From: Portunus trituberculatus
Lineage: Eukaryota; Arthropoda; Malacostraca; Decapoda; Portunidae
NCBI RefSeq assembly: GCF_017591435.1
Contig: NC_059300.1
Location: 17,072,503-17,136,502, forward strand
Length of the DNA: 64,000 nt
Direction: 5' to 3'
The notes beneath the pieces are model-generated. The model saw only the letters and a list, made by a program, of their open reading frames with translations. It ran no database searches and was not told the DNA's origin. This document shows positions 31,856 through 42,723 of this stretch, in pieces. Positions within the stretch are counted from its first letter, which is position 1. Each line of letters starts with the position of its first letter. The position numbers and the translations under genes were made by a program.

Positions 31856-32158
31856 TTACAGACAAGGGATGACAACTTGATGTGTTTCTGACCAGGTGTC
31901 TAGTTGTTTCAGTTCAGGAGGTCTGTAGGCACGCATCAGGACTCCTTCCTGATAATAAAAACAAGGCAATTTAGACATATCCTTTGTCTCACTGGCAACA
32001 TGTCTGATCTTAGCCAAAGTGAGATCCTGTTCCTGAGCATTAATCAAATTCTCCTTTGAAATGATGTTATTATACAAGTTGTCAGTAGAGGCAATCATTG
32101 GTGGAGGAGGTGATGAAAAGGCAGGGGACTTGGACTGAGACCTGGTGACTGCACACAC
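31856..32158 (-). CDS. Linker between protease and integrase
   Basis: A 100-codon frame, Ser/Pro-rich at its start (SQSKSPAFSSPPPP), then a helical part DLTLAKIRHVASETKDM and CFYYQEGVLMRAYRPPELKQ. The latter resembles the segment before the integrase zinc finger in Gypsy elements (Y-x-x-G-x-L-x-R). It continues after a frameshift into the HHCC domain. Confidence 0.65.
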   Translation of the reverse strand: MCAVTRSQSKSPAFSSPPPPMIASTDNLYNNIISKENLINAQEQDLTLAKIRHVASETKDMSKLPCFYYQEGVLMRAYRPPELKQLDTWSETHQVVIPCL

Positions 32159-32159
32159 T

Positions 32160-32520
32160 GGGAAGAAGTGAGGGATGTTTCGTCCAGGGTCTTAGTGGGA
32201 CTTTCTGTTAAGGGAGAATCAAGAACAATTAAGTTTGGAACAGCCAAGTTACCCGCAAGATCATTACCCAGTACAAGATGTACCCCCGGTACTGGCAGTT
32301 CACCAGGTTTAATGGCTACCTCAACCTCTCCTGAAATGAACGGGCACTGTAAGCTAATATTAGCCAAGGATAGGAGAGCTGTGATTCGAGACCTGTAAGG
32401 ATCACCTTCTCCCCAGTGAAAGCCTGTTTGATGTTAGGGATGACATCTTCCCTTAAGATGGATTGGGCAGCACCTGTATCACGCAGAACCTTGATATTTA
32501 TTGCCTTGTCTTTACCATCA
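32160..32520 (-). pseudogene. Retroelement aspartic protease
   Basis: Minus-strand reading near 32460-32520 gives KAINIKVLRDTGAAQSILRE, with the catalytic D-T-G of a retropepsin. It continues with VILTGLESRITALLSLANIS and ends with VPGVHLVLGNDLAGN, the conserved hydrophobic-G-N-D-L end of Gypsy proteases. The protease cuts the polyprotein. It lies directly after the gag CCHC motif, as usual. Confidence 0.85.
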
Positions 32521-32521
32521 G

Positions 32522-33888
32522 TCAGGACACTTTACCTTGATACATGTACGAGTCATAAAGTTCTAGAGGAGAGTTGACAGGGTTAGCTAGGGCCACTGGT
32601 TTCTTGTTCTCAAATGTGTTAGGTCTAGGGGCCACAAAAGAAAATTGACGTTGAGAACCCTTGCAATTTGGGTGTCTACATTTCTGGATCGTGTGACCTG
32701 GCTTCTTACAGTATGTACACCAGGGGGAATTATATGCATTTGGCGAGAATCCGGTTGGCTTACCACCCGCGCCCCCAAAACCTTCCCCAAAGGAGGACCT
32801 AACATTAGACAGTGAACCACGACCTCTACTACCCAGGGATCCCATCAACAAAGCAAACGCATCAGCCACTTTAGCGGCAGACATAAGATCACTCTCTCCC
32901 GTTCTTCCACATGCCTCAGAATATTAAAGGTAACTTGTTCTTCCATTCTTCCAGGACCATTAGATTGAGCAACTCCGAAAAGGTGGTAATGTTAAGGGCG
33001 GCTAACCATTTCTTAAATTGTCTTAGTTTCTCACTAGCGAATTCAACATAGGTGTGAGACTCTGGTTTCACATACTTTCGAAACTGTTGTCTGTATCCAT
33101 CAGAAGTGATAGAGTAGGCGTCTAGAATGTTACCTTTGATCTCTTCATATTCTACCTCATCACTAAGGCCGTTGTATACCCTATAAGCTTTTCCTACTAG
33201 CTTAGGGACAAGGAGAGACACCCACTGATCCTTGGGCCATTTATTCCTATTAGCAATGCTCTCAAAAGCGCGAAATGACCCGTCAACATCAGATTCATCA
33301 AAAGGGGGAACTAGCGGAGCAGCTGTAGCAGGATTAAAGCTTGCTAACTGTTTCTTTATATCTATTTCTTCCCTCTAAACTTAGCGTCATTTCGTAGGGC
33401 TAACTCCTGAATTTCTAACTCTTTCTCCTGCCTTCTAAGTTGTAACTGAAATCTCTCTTCTTTCTTTTCCTGTAGTTCTCTGCTTTATCTTTCTCTTCTT
33501 TTCTGCCTGTAGTTGCATTTCTTTGCTTCTTTTTCTGCCTGTAGTTGCATTTGTTTTCATGCATCCGGTATTCTAGTTTAAGCTTCTCAATTTCCCATTG
33601 ACTTATCCTACTCTTATCCTGTTCTTCCTGGGGACTGTGTATTATAGTCCTCGTAGAGGCTGACATGGGAGTTAACTCTTCTATGGCATTTCCTAGCAAC
33701 TGACCTTCTTGCACTAGATGTTCAACAACTACATTCTTAATGACCTCTTTAGTCATCTGAGACGTGATGGGAACATCAAAATGTTTAGCGATGGTCTTCC
33801 ATTGGTCCTTCTTTATATTAGCATATTTAAGTTGTTCCAGAGAAGGGTCGGCACAAAAATCTTCAACGTTAAACTGAGCGGAAGCCAT
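32522..33888 (-). pseudogene. Gag with SCAN-like capsid and CCHC knuckle (frameshifted)
   Basis: Starts with Met at 33888 (MASAQFNVEDFCADPSLEQL), followed by a long charged Lys/Glu/Arg-rich coiled segment near 33420-33620. The central part (32916-33340) reads NILDAYSITSDGYRQQFRKY, HTYVEFASEKLRQFKKWLAA and LLNLMVLEEWKNKLP, which resembles the vertebrate SCAN domain (YRQRFR and L-L-V-L-E-Q-F motifs). SCAN is known to derive from a Gmr1-like gag. The last part (32522-32884) has the CCHC zinc knuckle CTYCKKPGHTIQKC. Frameshifts near 33400 and 32900 break the ORF. Gag packages element RNA into particles. Confidence 0.85.
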
Positions 33889-34533
33889 ATTAAATAGATG
33901 TTAAACCACAACAAAAAAATGATAAGCGAATTACTTAAGTGAGGAACTTGGCAGAGTGATAATAAAGGCAACCTTGAAATTACCTAGATTATACTTAAGT
34001 AAACACTTATGAGTACAATCACTAATGAGGGGTAAACTAGAGAGTTACGGCATTAAGAGGGATCCGGATTACTCTAGTTACGAGACTTGAGAGTGAGGAG
34101 CGAATTGTACTGAGACTTGTTATTGATAAGGAGGCGGATTAGTCTGAGAGACTAGTTAAAATGGCCGATTCTAACTAGCGAGAAAAATGATCCGCGAAGT
34201 GAGGGATTGAGGGTTCGCATGAACATATGATGATCCCAACACTTGGATAACACTTATTACACACCTGCCTATGTGCAAAAATAGAGATAAGTGCTATCGG
34301 TGAACACGCCTTTCTACCTGGTTTCCTGCTCTACCACTGCTATGCGATACCAATGAAAGTCACGAAGCACGTTTAACCCAAAAGGAGCCACTTGATCGCA
34401 CAAAGGTAAATTTAAACCACACGCAGAGTAAGTCACAGAAAAAAACACATCAGAGTCACAACACCACAGAAACACAAGCAATCACAGAAAAAAGTCACTG
34501 GAAAAATGGAACACTGAACATGGGTTATAATGG

Positions 34534-34550
34534 TCCTGTCACGGTCGCCA
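34534..34550 (-). promoter_or_regulatory. Primer binding site
   Basis: Two bases inside the 5' LTR, the minus strand reads TGGCGACCGTGACAGGA. It begins with the TGG complementary to a tRNA CCA end. The priming tRNA species could not be assigned from the sequence alone. Confidence 0.75.
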
Positions 34551-34552
34551 AT

Positions 34553-35212
34553 TGTTACGTTCACCGGTTAAACTGGTAAGATTGGCATCGGAGAGCCGGT
34601 GAACAATAACAATAAAAAAAACACTGCAGGTTCAACTGGTGAGGAAATGCAAAGGGGTCACTTTAAAAGCTATTTTAATAACCCATAATGAAATTGACAC
34701 ATATATAACAAGAAACATGAAACACAGATATATAACATGAAACACAGGAAAATGACATACACATATACATATAACACAGTAATAAATACAACAATAAAGA
34801 ACCCAACTTAATACCTAACAATAATCCTAATCCTATATAGAGGCAATGTGGAAAACACGGACGAGGGGAAGTGATACTTATGCGGTGTCGCAGTGGTGAA
34901 ATGCTGGGTGATGGTTGATCCCACGGTAGACCCAAGAGGCGTTGTGTTCACTGGTTGAGGCTTGGATCTCAACTCCCAATCCAGAAAACCAAGAGCTGGC
35001 TCAACACTTTCGGTTGAGTCGAAAGGGGCCGCGTGAATCCAACTTCGGGACAGTAGCGGGGCTTCATGAAACGGTGACGTGGAAGGTTCACGAGACGGTG
35101 GCGTGGAAGGTTCACGAGACGGTGACGTGGAAGGGGAGGCGGAGAGGTGGCGAACGAGGTAACAAGCGGTGGAGGTGATGGTAGTAATGCATGTTACGGA
35201 CGGGCCGTAACA
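34553..35212 (-). repeat. 5' LTR of Gypsy-class element
   Basis: 660 bp, TGTTACG...CGTAACA, almost identical to 28965-29627. It carries the same triple 24-bp motif near 35075-35135. Confidence 0.93.
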
Positions 35213-36469
35213 CTGTGTTTATTACTTCTTACAGTATAAATTGCAATAATTATTCATATGGTTTTCTATAGATTTATATTGAATATAACGTTTTATATTA
35301 TTTCTATTGCATTTTCATATTGCTATTATCAGTAAAAGTTACATAATGGGTATGAAAACCAGGTTACATAAATGCACATTTTAATCTGTATTTCCAGACT
35401 AGCACATGTGAAAACACTGACAGACAGGCAACATTCCCCTAAACACATTGTGCACTAAGTGACACACACAGGAACAACAAACACACACAAACACACAAAC
35501 AAAACACTGTCTATTGTTGGGGGCGATGGAATGGTGTATGAATACAGATAGGCAGTGCGTGAACTGTTGACGTCTTCTTGAATCCACTTTAATCTTGATG
35601 GTAAAGTGGGATTAATAGCAGGTAAATAAAAGATAAAGGGAAAGGCTGTAGGAAGAGAAGTGTGAAAGAAAGTAGGAGATAGATAGTGTGTGGGCGTACC
35701 ACACTGCTATTTTTTTTTTCTTTTAGTTTTAAGCCGTGTTTCTTAGTATTATTTTACTTTGCTGTTATTTTGTGTGTTTTCTCCTTTAATTCATTAGTTT
35801 TAATATTATAGGTTTTATTGGTGAAGTGTATTTATTTGATAATGAAAAGTAAAGATGACTAAGCTAATTACATTGCATTGCGGATTGAGTAGCTAACAAA
35901 GATTGGTTGAGGGATTGGCTCATTTACTATCGTGTTGGTTCTTGGGAACCAGTGGTGTATTTTGTTCGATTCTCTCATTAGATCACTATTAATGTGTTCT
36001 TCGTTGGTTTTTATTGAATCCAATATTTTGCAGGCTTTTTGATGAATATATATATTAAAAGGTGTAATATTGTAGTATTTATATATAGTGTAGGTCTTCT
36101 ATTTTATTTTTCACTTTTTCATTACAATTAATGAATTTTAATCCTTTGTTGAATATTTTTTGTATGTTTGTTTTCTGATACTGGGAGATCGAACATAATG
36201 GTATTGGTGGATATTCTAATACTGGTATCAATAGCGTTTTAATTAATGTTGATTTGATTTTTTGGTGTAAGGTTTTTAAAACATCGTAATTTAGACAATA
36301 TGCCTTCTCCTTTTTTTCTTTTATTTTTTTTTATGTAGCGTGCCTTCTAAGGCCTGTTTGCTGGAGTTTCAAGCCTAGGAATTTCCCTTCCTTGCTTGTG
36401 TTTATGCTTTTGCCATTTACTATGTATTGTTTTATTTCATATTGAGCTAATGGAATTATTTAAAACTTT

Positions 36470-36736
36470 TCAACTTTTCTGTATCTTCCATTTGCTTTCG
36501 TAATTACTTATTCCGTCAATTTCTCTTTCCACTTTCCTCTTCATCATGAATTTAGATTTGCTCTGTGCTGTTATAATTTGTGTGACTTCGTCTGCATACA
36601 TAGTGTCAAGGCAGATGTGACCTGCTGGTGCTAAGTCGTTGGTGTATACTGTAAAGAGAGTTGGTGAAAGTATACTTCCTTGTGGAACGCCGCTTAATAG
36701 GTTTATGTCGTTGCTGTGGTCGGTGCCGATTGGCAT
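36470..36736 (-). pseudogene. Family K RT palm segment, unit 2
   Basis: An 88-codon frame reading TDHSNDINLLSGVPQGSILS, PTLFTVYTNDLAPAGHICLD and MYADEVTQIITAQSKSKFMM. The active site is YADE instead of YADD, as in unit 3 (56965-57180). It ends in KRKVEREIDGISNYESKWKI. The upstream RT fingers lie in the amplified array. Confidence 0.83.
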
Positions 36737-36786
36737 TGCGGCTGATCTGTTACCTAGAAAAGTGCAGTGTTTTTTTCAAGTATGAT

Positions 36787-39300
36787 GGGTAATCCCAAAT
36801 GTAAAAGCTTGTATTTTAAGCCTTCGTGCCATACCTTGTCAAATGCTTTGGCTACGTCTCTTAAAACGACTGTTACTTGCTGCTTTTAAGCTAAGGCGTA
36901 AGACATGGTTTCCAAAGTTGTAGTTATTGCTTTCTTTGATCTAAACTCATGTTGCCTGTCTTTTATTATGTTGTTATCTGTTAAGAAAGCGCATAGACGT
37001 CCCTGAATAATCTTCTCGTTTATTTTTCCTGGGACTTCGAGAAGTGAAATTGGTCTATATTTGACAGGTATTTGTTGGTGATTTATTGTCTTTAGGTATA
37101 AGTTTTATTAATGTTTTTTTTTTTTTTTGTACACTTGGGAAATAACCTAATGAGAAACATGCGTTGAAGATGTTTTTAAAGCACTTTAATAGAATTTTGC
37201 GAACAATTCTCTAAAACAGTTTTGTTGATTCCAGATGATCTTGGGGGTTTGTTTTTAGTTTTCTTTATGTGTCTTTTTAATTTCTCCGTATCTATTGCCA
37301 TCGTTGTCTACTAAGTAGTTTGTGTATTTTGCGGTATGTCCTTTTAATTGGTTTATCATATTTCAGAAAATTTTTGTGTCTCTGCTTATTTCTATAACGT
37401 TGCTGAATCTTATTTATGTTAGGGTAATCCCTAATGTAAAAGCTTGTATTTTAAGCCTTCGTGCCATACCTTGTCAAATGCTTTGGCTACGTCTCTTAAA
37501 ACGACTGTTACTTGCTGCTTTTGAGCTAAGGCATAAGACATGGTTTCCCAAGTTGTAGTTATTGCTTTCTTTGATCTAAACTCATGTTGCCTGTCTTTTA
37601 TTATGTTGTTATCTGTTAAGTAAGCGCATAGACGTCCCTGAATAATCTCGTTTATTTTTCCTGGGACTTCGAGAAGTGAAATTGGTCTATATTTGACAGG
37701 TATTTGTTGGTGATTTATTGTCTTTAGGTATAAGTTTTATTAATGTTTTTTTTTTTGTACACTTGGGAAATAACCTAATGAGAAACATGCGTTGAAGATG
37801 TTTTTAAAGCACTTTAATAGAATTTTGCGAACAATTCTCTAAAACAGTTTTGTTGATTCCAGATGATCTTGGGGGTTTGTTTTTAGTTTTCTTTATGTGT
37901 CTTTTTAATTTCTCCGTATCTATTGCCATCGTTGTCTACTAAGTAGTTTGTGTATTTTGCGGTATGTCCTTTTAATTGGTTTATCATATTTCAGAAAATT
38001 TTTGTGTCTCTGCTTATTTCTATAACGTTGCTGAATCTTATTTATGTTAGGGTAATCCCAAATGTAAAAGCTTGTATTTTAAGCCTTCGTGCCATACCTT
38101 GTCAAATGCTTTGGCTACGTCTCTTAAAACGACTGTTACTTGCTGCTTTTGAGCTAAGGCGTAAGACATGGTTTCCCAAGTTGTAGTTATTGCTTTCTTT
38201 GATCTAAACTCATGTTGCCTGTCTTTTATTATGTTGTTATCTGTTAAGTAAGCGCATAGACGTCCCTGAATAATCTTCTCGTTTATTTTTCCTGGGACTT
38301 CGAGAAGTGAAATTGGTCTATATTTGACAGGTATTTGTTGGTGATTTATTGTCTTTAGGTATAAGTTTTATTAATGTTTTTTTTTTTGTACACTTGGGAA
38401 ATAACCTAATGAGAAACATGCGTTGAAGATGTTTTTAAAGCACTTTAATAGAATTTTGCGAACAATTCTCTAAAACAGTTTTGTTGATTCCAGATGATCT
38501 TGGGGTTTGTTTTAGTTTTCTTTATGTGTCTTTTTAATTTCTCCGTATCTATTGCCATCGTTGTCTACTAAGTAGTTTGTGTATTTTGCGGTATGTCCTT
38601 TTAATTGGTTTATCATATTTCAGAAAATTTTTGTGTCTCTGCTTATTTCTATAACGTTGCTGAATCTTATTTATGTTAGGGTAATCCCAAATGTAAAAGC
38701 TTGTATTTTAAGCCTTCGTGCCATACCTTGTCAAATGCTTTGGCTACGTCTCTTAAAACGACTGTTACTTGCTGCTTTTGAGCTAAGGCGTAAGACATGG
38801 TTTCCCAAGTTGTAGTTATTGCTTTCTTTGATCTAAACTCATGTTGCCTGTCTTTTATTATGTTGTTATCTGTTAAGTAAGCGCATAGACGTCCCTGAAT
38901 AATCTTCTCGTTTATTTTTCCTGGGACTTCGAGAAGTGAAATTGGTCTATATTTGACAGGTATTTGTTGGTGATTTATTGTCTTTAGGTATAAGTTTTAT
39001 TAATGTTTTTTTTTTTTGTACACTTGGGAAATAACCTAATGAGAAACATGCGTTGAAGATGTTTTTAAACCACTTTAATAGAATTTTGCGAACAATTCTC
39101 TAAAACAGTTTTGTTGATTCCAGATGATCTTGGGGGTTTGTTTTTAGTTTTCTTTATGTGTCTTTTTAATTTCTCCGTATCTATTGCCATCGTTGTCTAC
39201 TAAGTAGTTTGTGTATTTTGCGGTATGTCCTTTTAATTGGTTTATCATATTTCAGAAAATTTTGTGTCTCTGCTTATTTCTATAACGTTGCTGAATCTTT
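36787..39300. repeat. Four tandem copies of a ~629-bp LINE segment
   Basis: The K RT segment beginning GGGTAATCCC is repeated at 36787, 37422, 38050 and 38679 (steps of 635, 628 and 629 bp). Copies differ mainly in poly-T length and a few bases, so amplification is recent. Internal junctions read GAATCTTATTTATGTTAGGG, with about ten bases not found at the natural flank (GCTGAATCTTTATTGTATGC near 39290). Units 1 and 3 have one copy. The 78-codon ORF seen three times is a by-product. Confidence 0.93.
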
Positions 39301-39428
39301 ATTGTATGCCTCGTTGCAGTTTTACCTCAATGCATGTCTTATTCTTATGTGTTCTCTGTAGGTATGTAACGTCCAGTCATTGTTTTCGGCATTATGCCTC
39401 AAAACATTGTATAATCCTTCTAGGTTTT

Positions 39429-39915
39429 ATATTCTTTACCTTAGAGGAGGGAAATAGAACTAGAAATCATGGCAGGAAGATTAGAAAGCAAGGCTGCAGG
39501 TTAGATATCAGAAAATATTTCTTTAGTCATAGGGTGGTAGACTTCTGGAATGCATTGCCAGAGACGGTTGTAAATAGCACTAGTTTGATAATGTTTAAAA
39601 ACAAATTAGATAAGCACTTAATTTATTAGATTTATAATTATGTATAGCACTGCATGATAGTTTTATAAGAAATTTACTATAGTTAAACAAGACATGATCC
39701 CCATGTATGGGGAACACAAATTGTAGAGAATTTCGCTGCAGGATTTAGCCCTGTTAATGGGCCAAATATTTAGAATTAGTATATAATGTATTGTGTACTT
39801 GCAAGTGTATCTTTAAGTACTGATGACGAGGTCGCTGTGCGACTGATACAGAATAACCTAGATGGGCCCTGGTGGCCCTTTGTTAACCTATTATTTATGT
39901 TATGTTATGTTATGT
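39429..39915 (+). mobile_element. CR1/L2-like LINE 3' end
   Basis: A short plus-strand insertion in the K linker, absent at 57925 in unit 3. It encodes RKQGCRLDIRKYFFSHRVVD, FWNALPETVVNSTSLIMFKN and KLDKHL then a stop at 39629, the standard C-terminal end of CR1/L2-type LINEs. About 260 bp of 3' UTR follow, ending in a TTATG repeat tail. It is strongly 5'-truncated and has no RT. The group name is inferred from the C-terminal motif and the microsatellite tail. Confidence 0.8.
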
Positions 39916-40346
39916 TATTTCTGGAATTTTTAGTGCTTGGTAAGTGGGTTTATAGTTACTCTTGGATATCGTTTTGTTCATTGCTTCTTTTACCATGCAT
40001 AACCGAAAGATCATTTCTTGTTCTGCCTCCTCAGTTATGCAGTTATCTAGCGTTCTTACTTTAATTATATTGTCTAGAATATCCTGAGATTGTTTCCAGT
40101 TTGCTTTTTTTAATTGGTATGTGTCGTTTTGTTTGATAAGTAATGGTTTTGTAGAGACATTAAAAGTGACTGAAATATGGTCAGACGAGGTAATATTGCC
40201 CGGTTCTATTATTTTCTAAACTTTAAAGAGCTGTGTTTATTTGAAAAAGAAAAAAATAATAAAACTGTCCGGGTTGGCAGCAGAACCATGTCTTATAAAT
40301 ATAGGAAATGAGGCCCTATGTGCATTAATTTACCTTGGTTTATCAT

Positions 40347-41759
40347 TTACATAATGTTTTTTCCCACTGTATTATTTATATTATTTCCAACGTGTGCATG
40401 TGTACTGTTGAAATCTCCAAGAATGTATGTGGGTATGTTGTTATTTATAAGTCTGTATATGTCTGGAAAAGGTAAATATGGTCTTCTGGGAAGCAAATAT
40501 GTGGAAGCGATGACTACAGGTCTGTGTGTGGTATTGATTTCAACGGCTAGAACGTCTGTTATGAAGTCATCTGTTAGGTTGTGTTGTATTTCTTGTTTTA
40601 TTGCTATTGCTGAACCGTCATTGATACTTTCGCTAGTATTTACTGTGTAGCATCTGTAACCAGTCAAACTGGGGCACTCCACTAGTAGGTGCCGCACCGT
40701 TAGCGGTACCAGGCAGTCATCACAATAAGGTTGAGAGTTCCTGGTCAACAGGTACCTTTGTGTAAGGTACGTGTGACCTATACGCAGTCGCGCCAATAAA
40801 GTCTGTAAACGTCGTTCCTGGACATGGGTGTATGTCCACTGAGGGATCATGGAAGTAGTGATCTCTCCCATTTTCGAGGTTGCGACCCCTGTTAGCCATC
40901 TCCTCTGCCAAATTACTGCAATCGCCACACGAATAGAATGAAATAGGTCTCGAAACGGAACAAGGGCAGGAGATGGAGCGCGACTTGCTGCCTCTTTAGC
41001 GAGGCGATCTGCGTGTTCATTCCCTGGAACACCTACGTGACCAGAGACCCAACAGAACCCAACACGATATCCTCGTTGGGTAAGAAGATATAGCCACTCC
41101 AGGGCTGATAAAACCAAAGGGTTAAGAGATATAGTTCGAGAGAGAGAAGTAAGAGCACTGCGACAGTCACTAAAAATTGTAAAAGACGAAACAGGGAGAG
41201 TAAGAATTATCTGTAAAGCTAGGACTATGGCAGACAGATCCGCAGTAAAGACGGATGCCACTGAAGGAAGGCTGCTACACCGATAAAAAGAGGGGAAAAC
41301 CACACTAAATCCAACGCCTGCGTCGGATTTAGAACCATCAGTAAAAACAGGGATGTCATTAGAATGGATAAATAAATTTTCTAAAAACCGTGTGTGGGAC
41401 AGAGCCAGCAGAAAATCCTTCTTGCCATCCATGGCAGGAGGGCATAGTGAGATAACAGGAAGCTGCCAATAACCAACTCGTGGGAGCCGGAAAGAGTACA
41501 CAAGGGTGGGGTCGATAGATAAGTCCGCCATAAGATTTGCCACTCGAAAGACAAAAGGTTTAGATAGACTCGGTCGAGTGACATACGCTTGCGAACGCGA
41601 GTCCCGCAATATTGACAGGCAAGGGACAGAATCGGGAAGACGGTGGGTGCGAAACCAACACCGGAGCATCGAAGACTGGCGCCGGAGGTCGAGCGGCCAG
41701 AAACCAGCATCCACTAGAAGGCTAGGTATTGGAGGTGTCCGAAATGCACTCGTAGCCAA
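40347..41759 (-). CDS. Chimeric ORF: I-type LINE RNase H fused to family K endonuclease
   Basis: A 470-codon open frame crossing an element junction. Codons from 41759 to about 40664 belong to the I-type LINE: end of RT region, then RNase H with IPVFTDGSKSDAGVGFSVVF (first Asp), FTADLSAIVLALQII (Asp where Glu is usual), TIFSDCRSALTSLS and WVSGHVGVPGNEHADRLAKE, and the C-terminal QPYCDDCLVPLTVRHLLVEC. After SLT it enters family K endonuclease (GYRCYTVNTSES, VLAVEINTTHRPVVIASTYL, PTYILGDFNSTHAHVG with the GDFN active-site box). It is probably a chance in-frame fusion created by the insertion. Whether it is translated is unknown. Confidence 0.85.
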   Translation of the reverse strand: MATSAFRTPPIPSLLVDAGFWPLDLRRQSSMLRCWFRTHRLPDSVPCLSILRDSRSQAYVTRPSLSKPFVFRVANLMADLSIDPTLVYSFRLPRVGYWQLPVISLCPPAMDGKKDFLLALSHTRFLENLFIHSNDIPVFTDGSKSDAGVGFSVVFPSFYRCSSLPSVASVFTADLSAIVLALQIILTLPVSSFTIFSDCRSALTSLSRTISLNPLVLSALEWLYLLTQRGYRVGFCWVSGHVGVPGNEHADRLAKEAASRAPSPALVPFRDLFHSIRVAIAVIWQRRWLTGVATSKMGEITTSMIPQWTYTHVQERRLQTLLARLRIGHTYLTQRYLLTRNSQPYCDDCLVPLTVRHLLVECPSLTGYRCYTVNTSESINDGSAIAIKQEIQHNLTDDFITDVLAVEINTTHRPVVIASTYLLPRRPYLPFPDIYRLINNNIPTYILGDFNSTHAHVGNNINNTVGKNIM

Positions 41760-41914
41760 GCGGACCCAGCATGATGCACGGGGTCAAGCGTGCGTAGTCG
41801 TGCATCCGTTGCGGATGAGTAGATCTCACAGCCGTATTCCAGCTTGGGAAGTAAGTATAAGTGTACGGTCAAGCAGCAGCAACGTGTCCCTGTCCACACC
41901 CCAAGAGGTGTGAC

Positions 41915-42678
41915 TTAAAACCCGAAGAAGGGATAATGCCTGCCGACAAGAGACGCCTTAAGAGAACGGAAATGAGGAACCCAGGTGAGACGGTTGTCAA
42001 ATAAAAGGCAAAGATATCGAGTCGCCTCCACATAAGAGAGGCGTTTATTGGCGAGGTATAAATCAGGGTCTGGACGGACACCACGGTTGCGACAAAAATG
42101 CATGACTACGGTCTTAGAGGTGGAGAATCGAAAACCATTCATGTTGGCCCAACTGGACACCCTATTGATCGCCAGTTGGAGCTTGTGCTCAATCAGTGAC
42201 ATCCTAGCAGCAAAAGAAACACATAAATAATCAACATATAAGGAGCTGTGAATGCCATCTGGAAGAGTATCTATCACACCATTAATGGCGACTGCGAATA
42301 GTGTAACACTAAGAATACTTCCCTGTGGGACACCATCATTTAGAGCAGTACTTTGGAGAGAACACTCCCAACTCGAACCCGTAAAAGACGTCTGGATAAA
42401 AACTGCTGAATAAAAATAGGAAGGTGGCCACGAAGGCCAAAATTAAACAAAGACTGTAAAATACCATGACACCAAGCCGTGTCGCAGGCCTTCTCCAGGT
42501 CAAAAAACACTGTTACTTGATGGTGGTGATTAGCGAAGGCCTCACAAATAGAAGACTCTAGGGATAAAAGACCATTAGTAGTAGACCTCATCTTTCGGAA
42601 ACCATACTGTACAGATGACAGGTACTTCCCCCTCTCCAAGTACCACATAAGCCTTACATTTACCATCTTTTCCAACAC
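41915..42678 (-). pseudogene. I-type LINE reverse transcriptase
   Basis: Two frames carry the RT. The first (42340-42678) reads LEKMVNVRLMWYLERGKYLS, VQYGFRKMRSTTNGLLSLES and VTVFFDLEKACDTAWCHGIL, where FDLEKA holds the first catalytic Asp. After a shift the second (41915-42277) has SLYVDYLCVSFAA: the YVDD box is YVDY, so the last catalytic Asp is lost by a GAT-to-TAT type change. It continues with ANMNGFRFSTSKTVVMHF and YLCLLFDNRLTWVPHF. Upstream, VLPFPKPGKDHL at about 42724 marks the RT entry. The enzyme is inactive. Confidence 0.85.
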
Positions 42679-42723
42679 TTTACAGATACAGGATGTCAGA
42701 GATATAGGACGATAGCTCGTAGC

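Larger units (their letters stand above)
28965..35212 (-). mobile_element. Ty3/Gypsy-class LTR element, Gmr1-like order, with captured innexin
   Basis: A 6.2-kb minus-strand element with LTRs at 34553-35212 (5') and 28965-29627 (3'), a perfect 4-bp CTGT duplication (28961-28964 and 35213-35216), a PBS and a polypurine tract. The interrupted site, ACCTGTGTTTATTAC, is intact in unit 1. Coding order is gag (SCAN-like capsid plus CCHC), protease, integrase with GPY-type C-terminus, then RT. That is the copia-like order known for the Gmr1 clade of Ty3/Gypsy elements. The RT stops after DLEG and runs in frame into innexin sequence; only the end of RNase H remains. LTRs differ by about a dozen or fewer changes by eye, so insertion is recent. 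Frameshifts make it non-autonomous. Confidence 0.92.

Noticed and set aside
34534..34550. Assigning the priming tRNA for the Gypsy element
   Set aside because: The site clearly begins with TGG, but the exact tRNA cannot be named without comparing with the tRNA set of the genome.
37322..38815. A 78-codon ORF repeated three times
   Set aside because: It spans the junctions of the 629-bp amplified LINE segment, antisense to the RT; repetition is a copy-number effect, not evidence of a gene.
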